DNA from: Schizochytrium sp. TIO01
Lineage: Eukaryota > Sar > Bigyra > Thraustochytrida > Thraustochytriidae
Direction of reading: 5' to 3'
NCBI GenBank assembly: GCA_004764695.1
Contig: SMSO01000010.1
Coordinates: forward strand, 61,454 to 125,453
Length of the DNA stretch: 64,000 nt
This document shows, in pieces, positions 1-9,079 of the stretch. The notes below the pieces were generated by a model that saw only the letters and a program-made list of their open reading frames with translations, did not search any database and was not told the origin of the DNA. Each line of letters opens with the position of its first letter. The first letter of the stretch is position 1. Both the position numbers and the translations under genes were made by a program.

Positions 1-1120
1 ACTTCTCCCCAATATCAGCTTGCTCGGAAGTTCAGTCTGCAATGCGATGCCCCAATGAATGCCAATTTTGCAATGCCAGAGCGCTTCGAGAACTCTTCGT
101 TGCAACAGAAGCCAGCATCTTTCTAGGTAGGACGCCCCACCCTTTGCTTATCTACAGTAAGCAGCGTAAAGAGAAGTCTCCTGTATGAAGCACTATAGAC
201 ATCACCTCGCAATCCGGAATTTCGGACGCCCTTGAGCGACCGCTCTTTTGGTTGGTTCTTGGTTCTTTGTCATCGATGTGCTTAATTAATTAAGCCCCCC
301 CCCCCGCCCCCAAAGGCACTGGCATCCAGCAATCTGTACTCTAATAAGGACTACGCGTGCTGCAAATGACGCTCCAACGTTGCAACTGCCAAGCGCCGTA
401 TACGGACTGCACAGGTGCTAAGATTGCTATGCTCTGGTCCTCAGCGCACCTTTTAGTTCAAGGTTCTGCGACTTCTGTGCTCTAATTGAAGGCCATCAAC
501 AACAAATCAAATCAAATCAAATCAGATCATAGGGCAGGAACTATGGCTAGTGCTGGCTAGCCAGATGCTACTGACTGGTGCGTGCTCTGGAGAAGGCCCG
601 TCGCACTTTTCGTTCCGTAGCCATTCCTAGGCGGTTCTAAGAAGCCCATCTCTTATTGGAATCGAGAATGAGCGAATGAGCGAATGTGCGAAGGATTAGA
701 GTAGAGTACCTCTAGCTACTACTACTAGAGCTCGTAGCCAGCGGAGAGGTCGAGAAGTCGCTCACCTCCAAAATATGCGAGGAGTTATCTACGCGGCGAC
801 TGACAGAGCTTCGGTGCACGTGATTGAGTGGAATGTTCTTCTGCCGCGCTGGACAGTCAGTCCGCGATTTCTTTCATGCACGTACGCTGTTTTACAGCGT
901 TTCCGCAGTGCTTTTCGTCATGAGAGCAGCGCGGCGAGAAGCGAGCACGCACATTTTAAGCCTCCCTTTTTCTTCCTTTCTTCCTTTCTTCCTTCTCTCT
1001 TTTAAGTTTGCACTTCTGCTAAGAACCCCATAACAGTGCGTACAAGTCAAACTTGGTAGAGATGAAAGAAAGTCATCACAAAGTCGAACCAGATAGCGCC
1101 ACACTTATCTGCTTATACGT

Positions 1121-1201
1121 GTATGTATGTATGTATGTATGTATGTATGTATGTATGTATGTATGTATGTATGTATGTATGTATGTATGTATGTATGTAT
1201 A
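1121..1201. repeat. TATG tetranucleotide microsatellite
   Basis: About 20 nearly perfect copies of GTAT/TATG in a row. Because the period is 4, all frames stay open and give false Met-Tyr-Val-Cys peptides. Confidence 0.95.
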
Positions 1202-1320
1202 TATTTATATTGGTTACTGTCATGATTGCCCTCACTCACTTGGTGCTTTGGAGACCTTCCTATTCGAAGGTCCCCCAAGAAGGCGAAACTCCTTCTGGTC
1301 TTCCTCCAGACATGCTTCTG

Positions 1321-1430
1321 TGAATTGAGTTGTTGAAGATTGAGTTGTTGAAGATTGAATTGAAGATTGAATTGAAGACTGAATTGAAGACTGAATTGAA
1401 GACTGAATTAAAGGTTGAGGTGAAGATTGA
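1321..1430. repeat. 12-bp minisatellite (GAATTGAAGACT-like)
   Basis: Diverged tandem copies of a 12-bp unit, mixing GAATTGAAGATT and GAATTGAAGACT. The translated repeat (TELK/KIEL) is an artefact of the period. Confidence 0.85.
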
Positions 1431-2228
1431 ATTTAATTCAAACGAAGCCGAGCTCTCGCCTCGTATCCGCTATCTATCGAACTCACCATCTATCTATCCA
1501 CTGTCCATCGAGCTATCTATCAGTCAGAACTCCAGAAGCCAGCCAGCCAGCCAGCCACCCACCCGTCGCTCTTTTTCGTTCTTTCTCTCTTGGTCTCTTT
1601 TGGCTTTTATGCGAAAAGAGAAGCGGTGTTTTAGAATTCATGTCTTCGTCAAACAACACCAATTAGCTTAAAAGTTATTATATTTTACAAAATCAACAGC
1701 ACAAAATTAGTTTAAAGAACGAAGAAGAAGACGAAGCAGGAATCGCAAAAACACGAGCATTAGAGACAAGAAAAGATCGCAGAAGCTATCATATTCATCG
1801 ATAACGCTGACCGCAAATCGGCGTTGGGTCTTACTCTCTGACTATGTGCGAGTTCGCTTGAAAGATAGCCGCACTTTCGATACGGGGCTAAGTGCGCGGG
1901 TCGGTCCCTTTAGTCCACTCGCTAGCTAGCAGACGGTTTTCTTTAAAAGCTTGGCGGGAACCTGCTCCAGTCTTCAAGTCCTTCGGGTCTCGAGACTCCC
2001 TCCCTCTCTTCAGAGAATTTGATTCGCCTCTCGGGTCTCCCTCCGTCAGCAGGTCTTGCACGTATTCACGATTGATAGTTCGGGTGCTGGTTTCGAGCGA
2101 AGGCTGCGCTACCGCCCAGAGAGAGCTACAGCTATTGATCATCTCTCACCCAGAGCGATTTGATTGACTATGACCCGTGGATTCTCCTGTTCCACAAAAT
2201 CACAGTTGCCTGATCGAAGATTTCATTT

Positions 2229-2287
2229 TAATAAATAAATGAATAAATGAATAAATAAATAAATAAATAAATAAATGAATAAATGAA

Positions 2288-2334
<47 letters not shown>

Positions 2335-2336
2335 AA
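2229..2336. repeat. AATA/AATG tetranucleotide microsatellite
   Basis: About 26 units of ATAA with scattered ATGA variants. A shorter TTTA run of the complementary type follows at about 2,364-2,381. Confidence 0.95.
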
Positions 2337-2723
2337 TTATTTTTAGGATATGTATGAAAACTTTTATTTATTTATTTATTTTAAAGTTAGAGATATAGTG
2401 ATGGATAAGTAAACATTGACGATCAGGGAAAAGAGAGGAGGGCTAAAAACGAAGCCGTGGGCTCCGAAATAACCTGCTGCTCGCCCGACAAGGACCGCGA
2501 CTTCTTGGTCTCTACGGCGCAGAAGAGAGAAAGACATAACGAGAGAAAAGGGAGAAAGCCTCAGTTGAAGCTACCGTGCTACAGCACCTTTGCCAGCCAG
2601 CTGACCAGCTCAGTGGGAACCTGCCACGAAGAGAAGCAAAAGAAGCCGTCCAAGCACGGCATTTCGCATTGTAGTCACGGCTTTGCTCCATACATATATA
2701 TACACATATCCTTCGAGGTATTT

Positions 2724-2757
2724 CATTTACATTTACATTTACATTTACATTTACATA
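2724..2757. repeat. ATTTAC hexanucleotide repeat
   Basis: Five to six perfect copies of CATTTA, followed by an alternating AT stretch. Confidence 0.9.
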
Positions 2758-3199
2758 TATATGTATACATTTTCTTCTTCTTCTCAACTTATTGAAAATT
2801 GATTAAAACATAAACATAAATAAACAAATATATGAAGCATTTAGTTTTTACTTGAAAAAGAAAAAGAAGGAAGGCAGGGTAGAAAGAATGATGAGATCCC
2901 GACGGTGACCTATAGAAAAAGGGAGAGGAATTACAGACGGAACTTGCTCAGGAACGGATGGTCGATCGCATGGGCGGTTGGCTGGCGAGTTGAAGTGACG
3001 CATCGCGAAAAGTGCATGCGCGCCACATGCCTCTGAGTCCCTCCAAGTCTCAGACTCAGCCGGACTCGAGGCCGCCACGAGCACCCCTAATCAGAACGGG
3101 TACCCACCCCATCCGTCCGTCTGTCTGTAAACAGGAGGAAGCGCAGAGCGTTGATGGCTTCAGATTGCGCTGCGTTTTTCGCAAATTCGCCGTCTTTTT

Positions 3200-3206
3200 G
3201 ACTGAC

Positions 3207-3245
<39 letters not shown>

Positions 3246-3470
3246 CTGATTGATAGATTGATTGAATTATTGACTGAATTCTTGAATGATTGAAAATGAA
3301 TGATTGAATGAATGATTGAATGAATGAATGAATGAGAGGCCTTTAGTGACTCATTCATTCATTCATTCATTCATTCATGCATTCATTCATTCATTCATTC
3401 ATTTTCAATCATTCATTCAATCATTCATTCATTCATTCATTCATTCATGCATTCATGCATTCATTTGCTA
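3200..3470. repeat. Compound TGAT / GAAT / ATTC microsatellite forming a fold-back
   Basis: A TGAT array (about 3,200-3,268) runs into a GAAT array (to about 3,336). After a short unique spacer, complementary ATTC arrays occupy about 3,350-3,470. The two halves are imperfect inverted repeats; a non-repeat marker (TGAAAATG on the left, CATTTTCA on the right) is also mirrored, so pairing is not only due to low complexity. Confidence 0.85.
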
Positions 3471-4137
3471 CTTAATCAATCCTCATCTGCGAACTCAACT
3501 TCAAACAATTTTCTCTTTGGATCATGGTCTTTACATAATTTGTTTTAAAATAGTTTATAAAAAAACAAACAAAACCAAAAAGGGCAAAACAAGCAGAGAT
3601 AGATAACCCGATTAACAGAAGGAGACAGCGGAAGTTCATTCCAAAAGTGAAGGTCTCGGTCTCTGAGCGACTTTGGAACTTGTCCGCTCCATGGCCTGGC
3701 TCCAAGAATCAACAAACAGCTCTTATGAGAGACTCAGAGTGATCCACGGTTCATGCAAAGCCCATGGCTCTTGTTGATTCGTGCTTCGCCTGCTCATGCT
3801 CAAGCAGACAGACCCTGCTCCGCTGCTACTGTCATGAGGAAGAAGGCTTCATTGCTAAGCTAGCTATAGCTAAGGTAGGTACGCACTCTTCGCTTCGTGG
3901 AATAAATCAATTCAATCTTCGTTCATCCTATACTTCGTCTGTTTCTCCAAGCAGAGGAAGCTCAGCTCGAGTCGGGCTGGAGAGAGCCAAGCCAAATGCA
4001 AGCAAGCGCAAGGGTGAGAAAACGATGCAAACATGCAGTATGCGTTGGCTACGATGGTGCCGACTCCAAGGTAGTTAATCTAAACCATCTTCGCCAAGAT
4101 AAGATAGCTCAGCGAAGTAGCAGTTCACGACTCGAGT

Positions 4138-4285
4138 GCTTGTTTGTTTGTTTATTTGTTTATTTGTTTGTTTGTTTGTTTGTTTATTTGTTTGATTGTT
4201 TGTTTAGTTGTTTAGTTGTTTATTTGTTTGATTGTTTGTTTGTTTGTTCGGTTGTTTGATTGTTTGATTGTTTGTTTGTTTGCTT
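4138..4285. repeat. TTTG tetranucleotide microsatellite with TTTA/GATT variants
   Basis: A degenerate array of TGTT units interspersed with TATT and GATT units. It encodes only artefactual Cys-Leu-Phe-Val strings. Confidence 0.9.
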
Positions 4286-4435
4286 TTTTTGGTCTATTCG
4301 TCTTTTTGTCTATTTGTCTCATTTGCATAAGCGCACAGGTAATCAATTCCGTCCATCCACATATCTCGTGAAGCCTCCTAGCCAATAGCTTAGTAGTTTC
4401 TAGCTAGGCAGACAGGCACAGAAAAGAGAGACACA

Positions 4436-4461
4436 GTCAGTCAGTCAGTCAGTCAGTCAGT
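4436..4461. repeat. CAGT tetranucleotide microsatellite
   Basis: Six perfect units of CAGT/AGTC. Confidence 0.9.
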
Positions 4462-4724
4462 AGCCTTCTGCCTTTCTACTAGTAGCTAGCTATTGCCTGA
4501 TAGGACCGTTCGCTCTTTCTTTCTGTTATCGAAGTGGGCTCTTCTTCCACTGTTCTTCAAGTTCTTCTTGAGCGTGCATTAGGTCGCGAGGAGCGTGCCA
4601 GAAGACCGCTCTTCACGGCCAGCTAGCCAGCAAGCCGGGTCGCCTCTTCGTCCCTCGCCTCGTGGCCAGCGCTCTTTCTTGGCCCCTTCGCTGGACTAAA
4701 CTAACCAGCCCATCCACCAAATGA

Positions 4725-4775
4725 GTCAGTCAGTCAATCAATCAATCAATCAATCAATCAATTAATCAATCAATT
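4725..4775. repeat. AATC tetranucleotide microsatellite
   Basis: A short GTCA run leading into about nine AATC units, one with a TTAA variant. Confidence 0.9.
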
Positions 4776-6039
4776 GACCGTCATAGAAGATACCAACGCA
4801 ATGGTGTTCCATCTGTATCTTCTTCTTTGAATGTATCCGCGCGACTATTCTAGCTAGTCTGGCAGGCATTAGCAGCATCAGTAGCGCTCTATAGGCGCGG
4901 TGGGTTTTTAAATTAATTGTGCGAGCGATGCTGTTGGGCGATACAGTGGCACGTCGTGTGCGCAGACAGTTGGAACGACTGGAACGGTCACTCTGTCTGT
5001 CAGTCGCTTAGTCAGCGGCCAAACCGACAGACCCCATTGAACCAGAACACCCTTGGAACAGCTGGGTACCTAGGTAGTTAGGTATGTATGTGCTAAGGGA
5101 ATGTTCGAGTTGTGATAGCCACAGGTTAGTTAGCAATGTCCTACGCTCTGGTAGGGGTCTCACAGAACTGCGATAGATTTTAAAAATATTACTTTAAACA
5201 AACAAATCTTAAGTAAAAGAAGTAAAGTTAAAGAAATAAACTAAAGAAGTAAAGTATTTCATTTTATTTTAAATTAAAATAAACAAATAAATGAAAATAT
5301 AGAAAATGAAACTCTAAGAAAGATATCATCCATCGCATGATGGGTTGCGGAGACATTCAAGAATGAATTGCATGCTATCCAAGGTAGATTTGGAGATTCG
5401 GGGAGTCGATGGTGATTCGCTTTCCGACGATGCATGCGCCACGAGCTGTAAGACTCGCCTCGAGGGGGAGTCGGTTTGCACGAAACGGGCGTTGCCGTAA
5501 GTACGCAATGCGAGGTACTGTTTCTTCTGTCTGTAACCCCACCATCAAATCTACAATCACTGTGGAGCTGCAGCTCGCTCATAAACTAACTAGCTAACTC
5601 ACTCACCGCCTACCAAGCTGGTGCCTGGCCATTCACAAAAGTACCTAAAAAATAAGTCACGATCGGGGATCAGCATTGCGTAAGTAAGAAAGTATGCAGG
5701 TAACAAACAACAAGTCTTCAAGACCAAAGCTAAGTCAAAAGCGCCGCGTACGCGGTGACATCCTTTCCGTTAGCTGCTTCCATTTTCTGTCAGCGGCTGC
5801 CCTCCTCTGAGGACACAACTTCAACCAGGTTTGCTCTGCCCTGCTTCAATCCCATGTCCGCATGCATTTTAGCATTACACGGATGCATTGGTGCAGTCGC
5901 TCGAACTACCTTCGTTCTTTCCTTTGGCTTCTTCTTCTCCTTTCCGCTGCCGCTCGATCGCTTCATTGCTTAGTTTAATCCCTTGGTCCCTGCCATCTCG
6001 TGTTCATCCATGCATTTCCGCGACGGCATCGTCCGCCCC

Positions 6040-6116
6040 AATGAGATCCCAAATCAAATGAGAAATGAGATCCCAATCAAATGAGATCCCAATCAAATGA
6101 GATCCCAATCAAATCT
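6040..6116. repeat. 16-bp minisatellite (GAGATCCCAATCAAAT)
   Basis: About four to five tandem copies of the 16-bp unit, the first copies slightly diverged. Confidence 0.85.
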
Positions 6117-7241
6117 TCCTCGGGTTCTCCGCGGCTGCAAATTCCCAAAATTCGCAAGTGAGATCAAAATCAATCCGCATCCAAGCAGGCAAGCGAACAC
6201 GCGAGGAGGACCCGCTTCGGGCAGTCGCGTCGGTCCTCTCCGCGTCGCATTTATGACTTTGTTTGGTTCTGCGCAGATTTGGACGGATGCGTTGGTGAAC
6301 GAGTGAATGGATGAATGAATGAATTTAAGATGAATGGATGCCGAAGCAGCGCATTCGTTATCGCATTACATTGGATAAATAGTTAATTCGAGGGAACCCA
6401 GGCAAGCAAGCAAGCAAGCAAGCAAGCGAGGACTGCCTCGATCGAGTCCACCCCCTCCGTCCGCTACCGCCGCGTCCGTGCAGCTGCTGGTCGGTCCTCC
6501 TCTCCGTGCGTCCTTCTGCGATGCTTGCGCTGGTCTGTCTGGGCTGGCGGCCTCTCTGGTCCGCAGAATGTCAAAGTCGCAGGACAGAACAAGGTCCTTG
6601 AGAGAGAACGCTCAGCTCAATTAAGAGCGACACAGCGGATACAGAAGAGATCATAAACACATGAATACATGAATACATGAATCAATCGATAAAATACATG
6701 GATACATGGATACGTAAACACGACAGAGGTTCGTTCCTCTTCACGTACTACACGGACACAACGAAAGGAGGACGGAGAGCGGAGTTTCTCACGCTCTGTT
6801 TCACGCTCTTCGAAGCCCCACACTGATTCTTTATGCTTTTAGTTGATTGATTGATTGATTAATTTATTATTAAAGTAAGTAATTTGTAATTTGTTTGTTT
6901 TGGTTCTTATTTCTTTAGTGAAAGGAAAGCGAAGAAGAGAAGAATGATGCAATGGAGAGCAAAACACGGCGATTGCGCAGAAAGAGCGACGGCGAGACCT
7001 CGAGCACGCATGGTTCAGGGCCGGGCGAAGGACTGGCTGGCCGGCTGGCCACCGCTGCTGCTCGGCTGTGGCAGCGACCGTGACGGACAGTGCACGCTCG
7101 TTCGCCGCCACGACTTGGATTCTCGAACGCCGCAGAGAGAGAGAGAGGGAGATGATGAAGATACATATACATACATACATACATATATATATATTCGCCC
7201 AAGGGTTCTGATTTTTATTCTTTTCATGACTAAAACGTTTT

Positions 7242-7319
7242 TATTGAATTGAATTGAATTGAATTGAATTGAATTGAATTGAATTGAATTGAATTGAATT
7301 GAATTGAATTGAATTGAAT
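7242..7319. repeat. GAATT pentanucleotide microsatellite
   Basis: About 15 perfect tandem copies of GAATT. Confidence 0.95.
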
Positions 7320-7577
7320 AAAATACTGATATTGATAATGAAATCTATGTGTGATAAAACTTGAAAGAGGTCAGGAGATTGGAGACTATATAGTAGTAGA
7401 AAGGAGGCTTTGGGGTTTCGGATTGCGAAGGCAGCCTACTAGGAGATTGTTATGGGGCAGTTAGCGAAAACCGAGCTTGGAGGCAATATGCACGGTGCAT
7501 CTCATGCTCTGACTAAAAGGAGATTCGGAAACTCGGAAGTCTTCTTAAGTCTTTTTCCCCCTTTTCCTTCCTTCCTC

Positions 7578-7581
<4 letters not shown>

Positions 7582-7614
<33 letters not shown>
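7582..7614. repeat. Poly(T) tract, 33 nt
   Basis: An uninterrupted run of T flanked by further T/C-rich sequence. Confidence 0.95.
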
Positions 7615-8452
7615 CTCGTTCTTTTTCTCTCGTTCTTTTTTTCTTTTGAATGGACAAAATCGTGAAATTATCTTGAGCAAGATAACCAACCCCATTCGTC
7701 AATATACGAGGCACCTGCGCCTGCCTGGTTGCTTTTGTTAGGTCGGCAGTTGCGTCTCCTCTCTTGAACCCATCGATACGCGTGGCGTTTTCCTTCGTCC
7801 ATTGCGCTGTCGCAGAGGAACACAACGAACTCTGGAAGAATTGGGACTCCGACTGGTCATAGGTTTCATCTCCTGAGGAGGTCCTGCTCCGTTTTCTGGA
7901 AAGAGATGAAAAGAGGGGCTTAATACAAATTTATCTTATTAAATAAAAAGAACTCAATTTCACTCGAGATAGTAAAAACCTTCTGCTTGAAAAGTAGAGA
8001 GATAATAAGAGATAGGTGCTACTTCCCATGGCGTGACTAAGGAGGCAGGTACAACTTTGTTTTCCTCTGAAAGTAAAAAAGTCAGGTAAAGAGCAAAGGC
8101 AGAGAGAAGAGAGACTTGGAGCAAAGGAAAAGGAAAAGGAAAAGGAAACAACAAACTTGAAGGAAGGAGAATGTTCACTAGAAGACCCTTTTTTGCGGGA
8201 TGCCGCAAAGTTACATTTTGCGTTCGTCAATATATCCAGCAGATAAAACATCGAGAAAAGAGAAGAAGCCGTCTTAGACATCTATCTATTTATTTATCCA
8301 TCTCTTTATCCTTCGACTTGTTCGCTCATTCATTATGGCTAAGCGGGCTCGAAAAGAGCGCGAATACTTTCAGGTCAGGGCTCGGAGATTATAGCGTCAG
8401 CGAGACTCTCTCGAGTGGAGAAAAGAGCGACTTTGGGCCATCTCTTGCTTGC

Positions 8453-8494
8453 TAACTAACTAACTGACTGACTGACTGACTGACTGACTGACTA
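8453..8494. repeat. TAAC/TGAC tetranucleotide microsatellite
   Basis: Three TAAC units followed by seven to eight TGAC units and a final TAAC. Confidence 0.9.
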
Positions 8495-8780
8495 ACCAAA
8501 CTGCGCCACCATTCCTTTGCAGAGTAGGGTTTGAGACAGCTGCCACGGGGACGTCTGCTTAGACTGGCTAGCGAGCCTCGTAAGAAAGTAGAGGAACTCG
8601 CCTGCTCCGTTGGTCTCTCTTTGTCTCCAGAAAAGTTTGTGTTCCTTGTCATGACAACAGAGGGAAAGAGAAAGAAAGAGCGAATTTGTGGTTCGAAAAT
8701 TTTCAAGTGGCTTCATTTTTCAGAAAAAAGAAGTCAGAGGAGCGTTCCTTTTATTTTATTTCGAAATTTATTAATTAGTG

Positions 8781-8808
8781 AATTTATTTATTTATTTATT
8801 TATTTATT
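8781..8808. repeat. TTTA microsatellite
   Basis: About seven TTTA units ending in a T run, followed by a purine-rich stretch (about 8,815-8,925) that lies upstream of the vWA gene starting at 9,080. Confidence 0.85.
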
Positions 8809-9079
8809 TTTTTGAAAGAGGAAAAGAAAAGAAGGGTTTTATTTAAATACTAAAAGAAAAAGAAGAAGAAAAAAGAAACTGAATGTATGGAAAGAAGAAG
8901 CGGAAAGAAAAAAGAAATTTTTATCTTAGTTGACTGGGAGCAAGTTGGGGATCGGCAAACCATCCGAAGCAAATCCAGATCCAAACCCAAAACAAAGTCG
9001 TCCCGACAAACCCAAAACAAACACACAAACCAGACAGAAGAAGCAGTGGACGATTGCTGTATTCTGATAGCCCATCGAC

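Larger units (their letters stand above)
1..8880. other. Gene-poor, microsatellite-rich region (left)
   Basis: I find no convincing protein or RNA gene here. Short open frames are common, but almost all are built from tandem repeats or lie in unrelated frames with no family resemblance. The stretch contains many microsatellites listed separately, several homopolymers, and frequent CTAGCTAG-type short palindromes. The first 1,100 bases hold only a C-rich run near 297-312 and a short AAATC run near 506-525. Parts free of repeats, such as 4,800-6,000 and 7,620-8,100, show nothing I can name. Confidence 0.6.
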
